Shown: positions 10,265 to 20,034, counted from the first letter of the stretch. The stretch: 64,000 nt of DNA from CAYVBJ01 sp964449075 (GCA_964449075.1 CAYVBJ010000016.1:1-64000); one strand, 5' to 3'. Made by a program: numbers and translations. The notes: generated by a model not told the origin, from the sequence alone.

Positions 10265-13186
10265 TTACCTGAGAGCCGGGGCAGGTTCCTGGCCTTTGGC
10301 ATATTCTTCTATGGGCACACAGGTGCACATCAGGTTGCGGTCGCCATAAGCATCATCAACACGGCTTACAGCAGGCCAAAATTTAGTGAACTTAAGATAC
10401 TCAACCGGAAATGCGGCTTTTTCTCTGCTATATGGCCGGTTCCAGTGGTCGTCAAAAACAACCCTCATTGTATGGGGTGCATGTTTTAAAACATTTTTTT
10501 CCCTGTCTGCCTCACCGTTTTCAATTTCCCTTATTTCATTTCTGATTGCAATCATAGCATCACAAAAACGATCCAGTTCAGCTTTAGATTCACTTTCTGT
10601 AGGTTCAATCATCAGAGTTCCAGGTACAGGGAAACTCATAGTAGGCGCATGGAAACTATAATCCATTAAACGTTTGGCCACGTCTACGGCATCAATTCCT
10701 GCAGATTGTTTGAAACTGCGCATGTCAATAATAAATTCATGAGCTGATCTTCCGCTTTTGCCGGTATACAAAACCGGGTAGTGATCTTTCAGTTTGTCCT
10801 TTATGTAATTTGCATTCAGAATAGCGTATTCGCTTGCTTTTTTCAGGCCACCGGCTCCCATCATCCGAATGTATGCATGCGATATGGGCAAAATACCCGC
10901 ACTTCCGAAAGGAGCTGCTGCAATTGCTCTCATTGACTCTGACCCGTTTGTTTCTACTACAGGATGACCAGGGAGGTAAGGTATCAGTTTTTTTACCACC
11001 CCGATCGGCCCCATACCGGGTCCGCCGCCGCCATGAGGAATGCAAAATGTTTTATGCAGATTCAGGTGACAAACATCAGCCCCGATCAGTGCAGGACTTG
11101 TCAATCCTACCTGGGCATTCATGTTGGCACCGTCCATATAAACAAGACCGCCATGATTGTGAACTATTTGACAAATTTCCCTGATATCCTCTTCAAACAC
11201 TCCATGAGTTGACGGATAAGTAACCATGAGTGCAGCAAGATTATCCTTATACTTTTCTGCTTTTTCACGAAGATCGTCGGGATCTATATTTCCCTGTTCA
11301 TCGCACTTGGTAACAACAACTTCCATTCCGGCCATTACAGCACTTGCAGGATTGGTTCCGTGAGCCGATGACGGGATAATAGTCACATTTCTGTTGTGAT
11401 TACCATTTGCTATGTGGTAAGACCTGATAACCATCAGACCGGTATACTCGCCTTGCGCACCTGAATTAGGCTGCAGGGAAATAGCATCAAAGCCTGTTAT
11501 TTGTTGCAGCCAACCCCGTAGTTCCTTAAACAGAACCTGGTATCCTTCTGTCTGGTCTTTTGGAGCAAAGGGATGGATTTTGGCAAATTCGGGCCATGTA
11601 ACCGGTATCATTTCCGTTGTTGCATTCAGTTTCATTGTACAAGAACCGAGTGATATCATTGAATGTGTCAGATCAAGGTCCCTGTTTTCCAGGGATTTCA
11701 GGTAGCGGAGCATCTCATGTTCCGATCTGAAATTGTGAAACACCTCATGAGTCATGAATCCGGAGGTGCGTCGGAGTGAACCGGGAATCTCAATCTCTGT
11801 GTGCCGTGCCGCCTCCTCAATATTAAATTGATTTGATGTATTTGCAGCAGAAGCAAAGATTTCCAAAATTGTTTGCACATCTTGCAGTGTTTTAGCTTCA
11901 TCGAAAGAGAACCCGACTGTTTCTTCACTATCGTACCGAAGATTCACATTTCTCTTTACTGCCTGGTTACGAATTTGATCAGCTGTGGCCATACCCTGAA
12001 GGTCAACAGACAGAGTATCAAAAAAGTGTTTGTTCACAATTTTAAAACCAAGCTGTTTCAATCCTTTGGCTGCAAGTGCTGCAAGCCCATGTATTCTGGA
12101 TGCAATTTTTTTTAAGCCTTCGGGTCCGTGATAAACTGCGTAAAACCCTGCAATTACAGCAAGAAGAACCTGGGCCGTGCAGATATTTGAGGTAGCTTTT
12201 TCCCTGCGAATATGTTGTTCACGGGTTTGAAGAGCCATTCTGAATGCGGGATTCCCTTCAGCATCTCTGGTAACTCCAATAATGCGTCCGGGTATTTTCC
12301 TTTGAAAGGTTTCGCGCGTAGCAAAAAATGCGGCATGTGGCCCCCCGTATCCCATGGGAACGCCGAACCGCTGAGATGATCCGACAACAACATCAGCGCC
12401 CATTTCTCCGGGTGGCGTCAGCAGTGTGAGACTCATCAGATCGGCGGCAACCATGCAGTATATGTTATTTTCATGGGCAGCTTCAATTAAATCACTTATA
12501 TGGTGCAGGGAGCCGTCAGCACCCGGGTATTGTGTAAAAATAGCAAAGACGGATTCGCGGGTCACATCCGATTCCCGGAGATCGCCAACTTCAATTTTGA
12601 TCCCGAGAGGTTCTGCCCTGTTTTTTAAAACATCAATTGTTTGCGGGAAACAGTTGTCGGAGACAAATAGTGTATCAGCCAGTTTTCTCTTTTTCCCTTT
12701 CCTGGCATCAAACAACATAGCCATTGCTTCTGCTGCTGCAGTAGCCTCATCAAGAAGAGAAGCATTGGCAATGTCCATCCCGGTAAGGTCTGTTACTGCT
12801 GTTTGAAAGTTAATAAGGGCTTCAAGTCGTCCCTGCGCTATTTCAGCCTGGTAAGGTGTGTAAGCTGTATACCATCCGGGATTTTCCAGGACATTTCTGA
12901 GTATCACTTTGGGAAGTGTTGTTTCATAATATCCCATACCAATAAAAGAGCGGAATATTTTGTTTTTTGAAGCCGTTTTAAACAGGGCATCAAGATATTC
13001 TTCTTCACTCAGTTCAGGAGGTAAATCTAGTGATTTCTGCATTTTTATGCCGGGTGGAACTGTTTCATCGATAAGCGATTCAAGTGAATCGGAATGTATA
13101 AATGAAAGCATTTCATTTGTTTCATTCTCATCCGGACCAATATGTCTATTGGAAAAGTGTTCGGGTTTAAAATCTATGGGCATCAA
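10265..13186 (-). CDS. gcvP: Glycine dehydrogenase (decarboxylating), P protein of the glycine cleavage system
   Basis: A 973-residue single-chain P protein, the length typical of the fused form. It is a PLP enzyme that decarboxylates glycine and transfers the aminomethyl group to the lipoyl arm of GcvH. The N-terminal 'RHIGP' motif and the PLP-lysine motif 'LNLHKTFCIPHGGGGPG' (Lys712) are intact. The Gly-rich and 'SAHGTNPASA' stretches are as expected. gcvT and gcvH are not in the window. The upstream 302 bases contain no recognisable glycine riboswitch. Two adjacent Met codons open the frame; the first is used here. Confidence 0.97.
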   Translation of the reverse strand: MMPIDFKPEHFSNRHIGPDENETNEMLSFIHSDSLESLIDETVPPGIKMQKSLDLPPELSEEEYLDALFKTASKNKIFRSFIGMGYYETTLPKVILRNVLENPGWYTAYTPYQAEIAQGRLEALINFQTAVTDLTGMDIANASLLDEATAAAEAMAMLFDARKGKKRKLADTLFVSDNCFPQTIDVLKNRAEPLGIKIEVGDLRESDVTRESVFAIFTQYPGADGSLHHISDLIEAAHENNIYCMVAADLMSLTLLTPPGEMGADVVVGSSQRFGVPMGYGGPHAAFFATRETFQRKIPGRIIGVTRDAEGNPAFRMALQTREQHIRREKATSNICTAQVLLAVIAGFYAVYHGPEGLKKIASRIHGLAALAAKGLKQLGFKIVNKHFFDTLSVDLQGMATADQIRNQAVKRNVNLRYDSEETVGFSFDEAKTLQDVQTILEIFASAANTSNQFNIEEAARHTEIEIPGSLRRTSGFMTHEVFHNFRSEHEMLRYLKSLENRDLDLTHSMISLGSCTMKLNATTEMIPVTWPEFAKIHPFAPKDQTEGYQVLFKELRGWLQQITGFDAISLQPNSGAQGEYTGLMVIRSYHIANGNHNRNVTIIPSSAHGTNPASAVMAGMEVVVTKCDEQGNIDPDDLREKAEKYKDNLAALMVTYPSTHGVFEEDIREICQIVHNHGGLVYMDGANMNAQVGLTSPALIGADVCHLNLHKTFCIPHGGGGPGMGPIGVVKKLIPYLPGHPVVETNGSESMRAIAAAPFGSAGILPISHAYIRMMGAGGLKKASEYAILNANYIKDKLKDHYPVLYTGKSGRSAHEFIIDMRSFKQSAGIDAVDVAKRLMDYSFHAPTMSFPVPGTLMIEPTESESKAELDRFCDAMIAIRNEIREIENGEADREKNVLKHAPHTMRVVFDDHWNRPYSREKAAFPVEYLKFTKFWPAVSRVDDAYGDRNLMCTCVPIEEYAKGQEPAPALR

Positions 13187-13488
13187 GTATTATGATTAAT
13201 TCAATAAAAGTGTGATTACAGCCGTTTCAATTGATAATTGATACTGGCTGATATAAACAGAGACCAATTTGTTCAGCCATTTCATTACCTTTTATGCAAT
13301 TTTAATAAAGCTCAGTGGTGCAACAAAGTTTTTTGCTTCGGTGTTTCTTAGAAATAGTAAAAAGATAAGCTTTTTAAAAGGACACTACATAGAAATTGTA
13401 ACGAGATTTTACGAACTTTCCGTTTAATTTCTTGTTTTAATTTTGTACTGTTTACAACTTCAATAAATCAAACCGAAAAAAAACAGAT
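13187..13488. other. Divergent promoter region between gcvP and the LVIVD-repeat protein gene
   Basis: 302 AT-rich bases without a gene. They should contain the gcvP promoter (minus) and the promoter for the 13489 gene (plus). Nothing resembling a glycine riboswitch is visible on the gcvP side. Confidence 0.6.
13438..13445 (+). promoter_or_regulatory. Putative Bacteroidota-type -7 element (TAATTTTG)
   Basis: TAATTTTG matches the TAnnTTTG -7 consensus of Bacteroidota sigma factors and lies 43 bases before the start codon at 13489. The -33 partner is weak (TTTC at 13417-13420, 17-base spacer). The call rests mainly on the -7 box. Confidence 0.35.
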
Positions 13489-15492
13489 ATGGATTCAGTG
13501 TATAAAATTTTAGGGATTATTTTTTTACCGCTTTTTTTGGCAGTTTCGTTACAGGCTCAGGACCAAAATAATATCACCATCAAAATTGAGCCTGAAAATG
13601 TTAGTCTCCAGGTGGGAGAAGAAGTTCAGCTTAACGGGAAAGCATATGCAGCTGACGGCACTGTATTATCTGATTCCCTGTTATATTTCTCAAGGGCACG
13701 ACAGTCACTTGCTGTTACAAGAGAGGGACAGCTCAAAGCCATGCAGCCCGGCAGTTACTCTGTTATTGCAATTTACATGGACGCAAATAATAACAGGATC
13801 ATGGATTCATTTCCGGTAGACATTGTATATCCGCCGCTAAAGAGTATCTCTCTTTTAAATGTTCCGGATAAAATGTACACGAATACGCATCTGGAAGTGG
13901 AGACAAAGGTCACGGATGAAGCAGATCTCACCCGTGAAAACGTAGAATTAACCTTTTCAGTCAACAATGATAAAGCCAGAGTGGGTTCATTTGGACTGCT
14001 TGAAGCCATGGAGCCGGGTAATACGACACTGACAGTTTCAGTAGATGATATCCGCACTACCAGGGAAATTGAAATTCTTTCCAACCCGGTTGCTTCTGTA
14101 GAAATCCAAAACAGTGACACTGAAATTCGAACGGGGGATGTAATTCGCGTCAATGCGAAAGCTTTAGACAACCGGAGCATGGAACTGAATGATGTACCGG
14201 TAACTTATTCATTTACCTCGCGGCCTCATGACAATCTTGGCAATGCAGCACCGGCACAAATTGCTGAAGACGGACGATTTGTTGCAAATGAACCCGGATT
14301 TTATACACTGATTGCAAAGAGCGGAAACGAAACAGCCAGGCAGACGATCAGGGTGGAACCGAGAAATGTAGAGCGCCGCCTTGAACTTGTAGGGCACGGA
14401 GCGGTTCTGGATGTACACACCTCCGATCTTTGGGTATGGGAAGGTGTTGATGGCCGCGATTATGCCATCACAGGAACCTGGGGAGCCAATGGTGCAGCCT
14501 ATTTCTGGGATGTAACCGATCCTTCGAACATGACACCAATTGATACGGTTGTGGTGGATGCCCGTACAGTGAATGATGTAAAGATATCTGAAGATGGAAC
14601 GCTTGCAGTTATCACAAGAGAAGGTGCTTCTGACAGGCGAAATGGAATTGTTATTCTGGATGTCAGGAATCCGCGAAATGTAGAGGTGATATCTGAATAT
14701 GATGAAAATCTTACCGGTGGTGTGCACAACGTATTTCTCTATGAAGATCATGTATATGCCGTAAACAATGGCCGCCGCTATGATATCATCAATATTGAAG
14801 ATCCTGCTAACCCTTACACGGTAAGCAGATTTGAACTTGACACTCCCGGTCATTCTATTCATGATGTTTGGGTGGAAGATGGAATAGCCTACTCATCAAA
14901 CTGGCAGGATGGAATTGTTGTGACAGATGTTGGGAGTAACCGGAATGCCAATACGCCCGAAGGACACGAGTTTGGTGTAGGGTCCCCCGAAAATCCTGTT
15001 AAACTTGGACAGTATGCCTACCCGAACGGGTGGAATCATGCTGCATTCCCGTTTAAAAGTGAATCGACCGGTGATTTTTATGTAATAGGCGGTGATGAAG
15101 CATTTCCAAATGGTCTTCCAACACGCACCAACCCGGTTAAGCCTGCCGGATGGATTCATTTTGTAAAATTTGATGGCTGGGAAAACCCTGATGAAGTGGC
15201 GCGATACCAGGTTCCTGAAGCCGGAACACACAACATGTGGGTAAAAGGTGATACACTTTATGTTGCCTATTATAACGCCGGTCTGAGAATCGTTGATATC
15301 TCCGGTGAGCTGATGGGTAACCTGTACGACCAGGGTCGGGAAATTGCAAGATTTGAGCCCAATCACCCGGATGCATTGATTCCGAATACGCCTTTCTCCT
15401 GGGGGCCGCAGCCGTATAAAGGCCATATTTTTGTTTCGGACTGGAATTCCGGTCTTTGGGCTTTTAAACTGGTTGAAGAAGAAGAACTTTAA
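13489..15492 (+). CDS. Secreted protein with Ig-like domains and LVIVD-repeat beta-propeller
   Basis: A 667-residue exported protein; the signal peptide ends near SLQAQ. Residues ~25-295 form three Big_2-like Ig domains, each opening with motifs such as 'VGEEVQLNGKAY' and 'ITTREIEIL'-like strands. Residues ~295-667 are a beta-propeller of LVIVD type, with repeats of the form '(V)xDVxxPxN' (for example 'DVRNPRN' and 'NIEDPANP'). Such proteins are surface or periplasmic binding scaffolds of unknown ligand. The next gene starts 26 bp downstream on the same strand and also encodes an exported propeller, so the two probably form an operon. No sorting domain is evident at the C-terminus, which ends in acidic EEEEL. 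Confidence 0.8.
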   Translation: MDSVYKILGIIFLPLFLAVSLQAQDQNNITIKIEPENVSLQVGEEVQLNGKAYAADGTVLSDSLLYFSRARQSLAVTREGQLKAMQPGSYSVIAIYMDANNNRIMDSFPVDIVYPPLKSISLLNVPDKMYTNTHLEVETKVTDEADLTRENVELTFSVNNDKARVGSFGLLEAMEPGNTTLTVSVDDIRTTREIEILSNPVASVEIQNSDTEIRTGDVIRVNAKALDNRSMELNDVPVTYSFTSRPHDNLGNAAPAQIAEDGRFVANEPGFYTLIAKSGNETARQTIRVEPRNVERRLELVGHGAVLDVHTSDLWVWEGVDGRDYAITGTWGANGAAYFWDVTDPSNMTPIDTVVVDARTVNDVKISEDGTLAVITREGASDRRNGIVILDVRNPRNVEVISEYDENLTGGVHNVFLYEDHVYAVNNGRRYDIINIEDPANPYTVSRFELDTPGHSIHDVWVEDGIAYSSNWQDGIVVTDVGSNRNANTPEGHEFGVGSPENPVKLGQYAYPNGWNHAAFPFKSESTGDFYVIGGDEAFPNGLPTRTNPVKPAGWIHFVKFDGWENPDEVARYQVPEAGTHNMWVKGDTLYVAYYNAGLRIVDISGELMGNLYDQGREIARFEPNHPDALIPNTPFSWGPQPYKGHIFVSDWNSGLWAFKLVEEEEL

Positions 15493-15518
15493 TTTGAACC
15501 TTTTGATAATTTAGTATC

Positions 15519-16643
15519 ATGCGAAAAAGTATAACACTTTCTATTCTGATTTTATTGATATCCGGCGGGTTTCAGTTGGCTGCTTCTCAAACCTATTACA
15601 TATATGCAGCTGCTGAGTCGGAAGATGAAATCTCACTAATTTCATTTGATGCATCATCTAATAACGGTGAAGTTGTCAAAAACATTGAGGTTGGTGAATT
15701 TCCGACGGAAACAGAGGGTCCTCACGGTATGCGAATGGGCCCGGATGACGGTTACTGGTACTATACACTTGCTCACGGTATTCCTTACGGTTATCTCTAT
15801 AAATACAAAGCAGGCACGGATGAAAAAGTTGAACGTGTTCAGCTGGGTATGTTTCCTGCAACGTTTGATTACTCTCCGGTTACCGGATGGTTCTACATTG
15901 TTAATTTTGACCTTCACGGAGATCATGTACCGAGTACGGTTTCTGTAGTAGATCCGGTTGAGATGGTTGAAATTGAACAGATTGAGACCGGGGTGATGCC
16001 GCACGGAGCCCGTATTTCTCCGGATGGTCTCAAGATGTACCATGCATCCATGATGACGGATGAAGTGATTGTACTAAATACTGTGACGCTTGAAATTGAA
16101 AAGAGAATATCTCTTTCTGAAGAGAAACATCAGATGAGCAATCATGACCATGACACTATGATGCATTCATCAGATGACTCCGGAAGTGGAAGTATGGATC
16201 ACAATCCGGTTGCAAAGCCTACCTGGGTACACCCTCACCCGAGCAAGCCTTATATCTATGCAGCTGGAAACGGAAATGATACAATCTATGAAATCAGTAC
16301 TGATAGCTGGGAAATCACGAATGAATGGAAAACGGACAAAGGTCCCTACAACCTGGAAATAACTGCCGACGGGAAATTGCTTGTTGTTACTTATAAAGGA
16401 GCCGGACGAACAGGTATTTGGGATATTGAAAGCGGAGAAGAGCTTGCGAATCTCGAAAACAGCCGAAAAGTGACTCACGGAGTTGTAATCAGCCCGGACA
16501 ACCGTTATGCCTTTGTAACTGTTGAAGGGATCGGGGGTGAAGCCGGATCTGTGGAAATTGTTGATTTAGAGAAGCGGGAGATAGCAGATGTGGTGGAAAT
16601 CGGTAAACAGGCCGGCGGAATAACATTTTGGAAGATGGAGTAA
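15519..16643 (+). CDS. Exported YncE-like beta-propeller protein with His/Met-rich loop
   Basis: A 374-residue protein with signal MRKSITLSIL and cleavage near LAASQ. The body is a seven-bladed-type propeller of YncE/surface-antigen style ('VSVVDPVEM', 'VMPHGARISPDGLKMY', 'VISPDNRYAFVTVEG'). An insertion at about residues 205-230 is rich in His, Met, Asp and Ser ('NHDHDTMMHSSDDSGSG' region). I infer that this is a metal-binding loop, possibly for copper or zinc. The upstream gene (26 bp away) encodes another exported propeller, and a ZIP metal transporter follows on the same strand after 289 bp. The enzymatic role, if any, is unknown. Confidence 0.75.
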   Translation: MRKSITLSILILLISGGFQLAASQTYYIYAAAESEDEISLISFDASSNNGEVVKNIEVGEFPTETEGPHGMRMGPDDGYWYYTLAHGIPYGYLYKYKAGTDEKVERVQLGMFPATFDYSPVTGWFYIVNFDLHGDHVPSTVSVVDPVEMVEIEQIETGVMPHGARISPDGLKMYHASMMTDEVIVLNTVTLEIEKRISLSEEKHQMSNHDHDTMMHSSDDSGSGSMDHNPVAKPTWVHPHPSKPYIYAAGNGNDTIYEISTDSWEITNEWKTDKGPYNLEITADGKLLVVTYKGAGRTGIWDIESGEELANLENSRKVTHGVVISPDNRYAFVTVEGIGGEAGSVEIVDLEKREIADVVEIGKQAGGITFWKME

Positions 16644-16844
16644 GTAAAGCCGTTTTTGAATCTCCGGGTGTTACACACTTAAGGGAAATCAGAGAACTTT
16701 CGCAATGGCTTTAACCTTGCCTCAAAGTATCACAAAAAAGATTACAAGAGTTAAAGATTTCATAAGCCTGTGTAATCTCAGTGCACGATCAGGAACTTCG
16801 CTTCGGTAACGGGGTGGTTTTTCTAATGATCACCTCAGACTGTA

Positions 16845-16852
16845 TAATTTTG
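16845..16852 (+). promoter_or_regulatory. Putative -7 element upstream of the ZIP transporter
   Basis: TAATTTTG matches the Bacteroidota TAnnTTTG -7 box 81 bases before the start at 16933. No good -33 TTTG lies at the expected spacing, so this is tentative. It would give the ZIP gene its own promoter. Confidence 0.3.
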
Positions 16853-16932
16853 TTATAAATTAGCTATGACTAAAATTTTTATTTAACCAATAAAGTTCAT
16901 TACATTGACTTTTTGATTTAAATAATTGCGCT

Positions 16933-17769
16933 ATGGAATTTGAAATTGTTAAAGAGTGGTTTTTTGACCTGGGTCCAATCACACAGGCCTTTATGGGTGG
17001 TCTTTTTACATGGGGACTAACAGCTCTCGGGTCTGCAATGGTATTTTTTACACGGGGTGTGGGATACAAGCTGCTTGACAGCATGCTTGGTTTTGCAGCT
17101 GGTGTAATGATCGCTGCAAGTGTATGGTCTCTTATACTTCCCGCCATAGATATGACAGAGGCTATGGGGGGAATCGGATGGATTCCCGCGGCAATCGGTT
17201 TTCTTGTCGGAGGCCTGTTCCTGAGAATTTGTGATGCTTATCTGCCGCATTTACACATAGGTCATCCAAGAACCGAAGCTGAAGGGATGGAAACCAAATG
17301 GAGAAGAGTTACTCTTCTGATCCTGGCTATCACACTTCACAACATTCCTGAAGGGCTGGCAATCGGTGTGCTGTTTGGCGCCGCGGCAACAGGAATTGAT
17401 CCAACCGGTACAGCCACGGTTATGGGAGCTGTTGTTTTGGCACTTGGAATCGGGATCCAAAATTTCCCGGAAGGGCTTGCGGTCTCCATGCCGCTGAGAA
17501 GAGAAGGCGTGGGTATGGGGAAAAGTTTCAACTACGGTCAGTTGTCGGGAGTGGTTGAACCGATATCAGCGATCATCGGTGCCGCAGCGGTTATATTTGT
17601 TCAGCCTGTTCTTCCCTATGCACTCGCGTTTGCTGCGGGGGCCATGATCTACGTGGTGGTGGAAGAACTGATTCCGGAATCCCAGCAGCACGGAAATACG
17701 GATATTGCCACGTTAGGTACGATGATCGGATTTGTGGTAATGATGGTGCTGGACGTGGCTCTTGGATGA
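16933..17769 (+). CDS. ZIP-family divalent metal transporter
   Basis: A 278-residue integral membrane protein with about eight hydrophobic segments. It carries both ZIP signatures: 'HNIPEGLAIGVLFG' in the fourth segment and 'QNFPEGLAVSMPLRREG' in the fifth, whose His, Asn, Glu and Pro form the binuclear metal site. The second motif has Gln-Asn where His-Asn is common, as in GufA-like bacterial ZIPs. It should import zinc or another divalent cation across the inner membrane. It follows the propeller protein with the His/Met-rich loop, which suggests, but does not prove, a shared metal role. It is convergent with the DUF2459 gene 26 bp away; no terminator was seen between them. Confidence 0.93.
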   Translation: MEFEIVKEWFFDLGPITQAFMGGLFTWGLTALGSAMVFFTRGVGYKLLDSMLGFAAGVMIAASVWSLILPAIDMTEAMGGIGWIPAAIGFLVGGLFLRICDAYLPHLHIGHPRTEAEGMETKWRRVTLLILAITLHNIPEGLAIGVLFGAAATGIDPTGTATVMGAVVLALGIGIQNFPEGLAVSMPLRREGVGMGKSFNYGQLSGVVEPISAIIGAAAVIFVQPVLPYALAFAAGAMIYVVVEELIPESQQHGNTDIATLGTMIGFVVMMVLDVALG

Positions 17770-17795
17770 AACAACTCATACTTCCTCCCGCCGCA

Positions 17796-18437
17796 TTACT
17801 GAATTAATTCACCGGTTTGACGAGCCTGGTAGATCAGATTTCCTTCAGTTATTGCATATATAGGTGTAACTGGCAGTCCGGCTTTTCTAAGTGCGCGGGC
17901 AGTCCAGAGATTGGAAGTATTTGGCACATAATAGAGTCCGTAAGCTTCAAGGAAAAGGCTGTCTCCATATAGACCATCGGTAACATAAACAGCATTGTTA
18001 TTGTCATCTGTTTTAATTCTTGACGCAAGGAATTCAGCCAGTTTCTCCATTCCTTTTTCAGAAATTTGAATTCTTACAATTTTACTATTTGGAAATTTTG
18101 ATGAAACCGGCACATCAAATCCGGCAATGTGCACAACGCTGGGTGTAGGCCAGAGTGCTGCATTGAGAAGTTCTGCCAGGCCCGGATCGGGATGCGGATA
18201 GTAGCCAGCATCTCCCCATCCAAACTCAAGATAACGGGTACCCGGTAATTGCTCAATAGTTGGCAGCCAGGGTTCTACAAGTGCAGTTTCTGTAACAATT
18301 CCTACATGCCAGCCATGACTTGTTACGTAAATAATAACAGGTCTTTCAGATTCATCTTCCGGATAGAGTTGAGAAACCGGCCCCAAACATGAAGAGAATA
18401 AAAATAGAAAAGATATCAAAAAACAGCTTGCTTTCAT
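17796..18437 (-). CDS. DUF2459 (TIGR02117) family lipoprotein
   Basis: A 213-residue protein with a lipoprotein signal (lipobox LFSSC, Cys17). Residues ~32-200 match the TIGR02117/DUF2459 family through the motifs 'TSHGWHVGIV', 'FGWGDAGYY' and 'LYGDSLFLEA'. The family is widespread in Proteobacteria and Bacteroidota, and its biochemical role is unknown. Conserved His, Trp, Gly and Asp residues hint at an enzyme-like site. It has no obvious operon partner: the next minus-strand gene lies 637 bases upstream across a hairpin-rich spacer. Confidence 0.85.
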   Translation of the reverse strand: MKASCFLISFLFLFSSCLGPVSQLYPEDESERPVIIYVTSHGWHVGIVTETALVEPWLPTIEQLPGTRYLEFGWGDAGYYPHPDPGLAELLNAALWPTPSVVHIAGFDVPVSSKFPNSKIVRIQISEKGMEKLAEFLASRIKTDDNNNAVYVTDGLYGDSLFLEAYGLYYVPNTSNLWTARALRKAGLPVTPIYAITEGNLIYQARQTGELIQ

Positions 18438-19073
18438 TTTACTGCTGATAGATGGAATAATTTATGATCGCTTGTAAAGTATAGTTGAGGCCACATCTGT
18501 CCAAAACGTTTCATTTAATCCCTCGGGTTGCGATTTAACATACTCAAGTGTTCGGTATATCAGTTGCAAAGTTAAGAATTTTGACTGAAAAGAAACCCAG
18601 GGGAGTGGTTAAACACCAATAGCCCGACACAAATACATGTACGGGACAGGCACCGGTTGCTCATTTTTTGAACGCGAAGCGAAACCCGGTGAAAAAATGC
18701 GATTTCAATCAAACAGAACTCTGAATGGATTCAACAATCCAGACTTGACTGTTCAACCCACTTACGGGGTTGAAAGATTGTACGCCGAAATCCAACCCCG
18801 ACTCCGTCGAGTCGGGGCTATTATTGTTAAACCCCTGTTCGGGGTTTGACTTTTGTAATTACATAAAAATTGCCCTGAATCATTCAAAAACAGTAGTTAT
18901 TAGTAGATTTTTAAATGTTCTGGACACCTTAAAAAAGGATATTGTCAAGGGCACCTGTGAGTTGAGACATACAATAATAACGGGATGAATTATCTTTCCT
19001 TATTTTGAGGTTTTAATATTGTAATGATTGTGGTGAAATAGCAGACAACGCCCTGCTAAGTACAGCTTTTTGC
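18438..19073. other. Gene-free spacer rich in hairpins
   Basis: 636 bases between two minus-strand genes. The middle (18651-18847) holds at least four inverted repeats, listed separately. The rest is AT-rich without a credible gene; short frames across it lack coding features. The DUF2459 promoter must lie near 18438-18600. Confidence 0.6.
18651..18847. repeat. Cluster of perfect hairpins (REP-like)
   Basis: Consecutive stems: CACCGG (18651-18656) with CCGGTG (18686-18691); TTCAACCC (18752-18759) with GGGTTGAA (18767-18774); CCCCGACTC (18796-18804) with GAGTCGGGG (18809-18817); AAACCCC (18829-18835) with GGGGTTT (18841-18847). The arrangement resembles REP-type intergenic elements. The last two could also terminate transcription, although they lack a clean U-tract. 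Confidence 0.75.
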
Positions 19074-20000
19074 TCAGTATTGTTTCTCTCTGTCTGCTTC
19101 AAAAAGCAGTTCTATTCCCGACAACATTCTCTTGTAATTCTCAACAATAATTTCTGCTGCATCTTCGGCGACAGTGAGAGAGGCAATATGGGGGGTGATA
19201 AGCACTTTATCCCGGCTCCATAGCGGGTGAGATTCAGGTAACGGCTCTTTTCTGAATACGTCAAGTGTTGCACTTTTAAGAATGTCCATATCAAGAGCAT
19301 AGAGAAGATCTTCTTCTACAAGATGCTCGCCCCGTGCCACATTCACAAGATGGGAGGGGGATTTTAGTTTTTTAAAGAGGCCAAGATCAAGGATATCTTC
19401 AGTTTCACTCGTTAGTGGTAAAAGACAAACGAGAATATTGGTTCTGCTCAGAAACGTATCGAGATCATTTTCCCCGTAAGATTTGGCAAAGTTGATTTTT
19501 TTTTCGGACTTAGACCAGCCGCATACATTCCAGCCATGCTCTGCAAGCATTTCAGCCACAAACATCCCGATTTCTCCCAAGCCCATCACACCGATAGTCA
19601 GATCATCCCGTTCCTTGTTTTTACGTTTTTCCCATGTTGCTGTTTTTTGATTGCGATGGTAAAAAAAAGTATGTCTGATGATATTCAGAGCATCGGTTTC
19701 TATATAATCAAACATCTGACGGTTTAGCGAAGGAATGACAACCCGCGTAATTTTCACATTGGCAGGAACGGATTGATCGTTAATCAGATGATCCACACCG
19801 GCTCCAAGAGAAGAGATTACCTGTAAATTTGGAAATTCCTTAAACAAATTTTGAGGATGATCCCATGCAACTGCAAAATTGACACGCTCTTTATTTTCAA
19901 CCGAAGGCCAGATTTCTATATCCAGATCACCATCCAGCGACAGCATAGCCTCCCGGACCGGCTTCATATTTTTGGTTTTTGAAACAAGAAGGATTGACAA
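19074..20000 (-). CDS. D-isomer-specific 2-hydroxyacid dehydrogenase (GhrA-like)
   Basis: A 308-residue NAD(P)-dependent dehydrogenase of the glyoxylate/hydroxypyruvate reductase A type. The nucleotide-binding motif 'GVMGLGEIG' and the catalytic segments 'NVARGEHLVEEDL' (Arg), 'DVFRKEPLP' (Glu region) and 'TPHIASLT' (His) are intact. The start is TTG at 20000; the first ATG (19967) would remove the opening beta-strand 'SILLVSK', so TTG is preferred. It should reduce glyoxylate, hydroxypyruvate or related 2-keto acids; the exact substrate is uncertain. mnmD lies 34 bp upstream on the same strand, so the two may be co-transcribed. Confidence 0.9.
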   Translation of the reverse strand: MSILLVSKTKNMKPVREAMLSLDGDLDIEIWPSVENKERVNFAVAWDHPQNLFKEFPNLQVISSLGAGVDHLINDQSVPANVKITRVVIPSLNRQMFDYIETDALNIIRHTFFYHRNQKTATWEKRKNKERDDLTIGVMGLGEIGMFVAEMLAEHGWNVCGWSKSEKKINFAKSYGENDLDTFLSRTNILVCLLPLTSETEDILDLGLFKKLKSPSHLVNVARGEHLVEEDLLYALDMDILKSATLDVFRKEPLPESHPLWSRDKVLITPHIASLTVAEDAAEIIVENYKRMLSGIELLFEADREKQY

Positions 20001-20006
20001 AAAATA

Positions 20007-20027
20007 AAGAATTAAGAATTAAGAATT
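20007..20027. repeat. Three AAGAATT units between mnmD and the dehydrogenase gene
   Basis: Perfect 7-bp tandem repeat filling most of the 34-bp spacer. Similar AATT-rich words lie on the other side of mnmD (20820-20850). These are low-complexity intergenic repeats of the kind scattered in many Bacteroidota genomes. The array abuts the TTG start of the downstream gene. Confidence 0.8.
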
Positions 20028-20034
20028 AAAAAAA

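Noticed and set aside
13187..13300. Glycine riboswitch upstream of gcvP
   Set aside because: The leader is AT-rich and lacks the conserved glycine-aptamer core words or paired aptamer structure.
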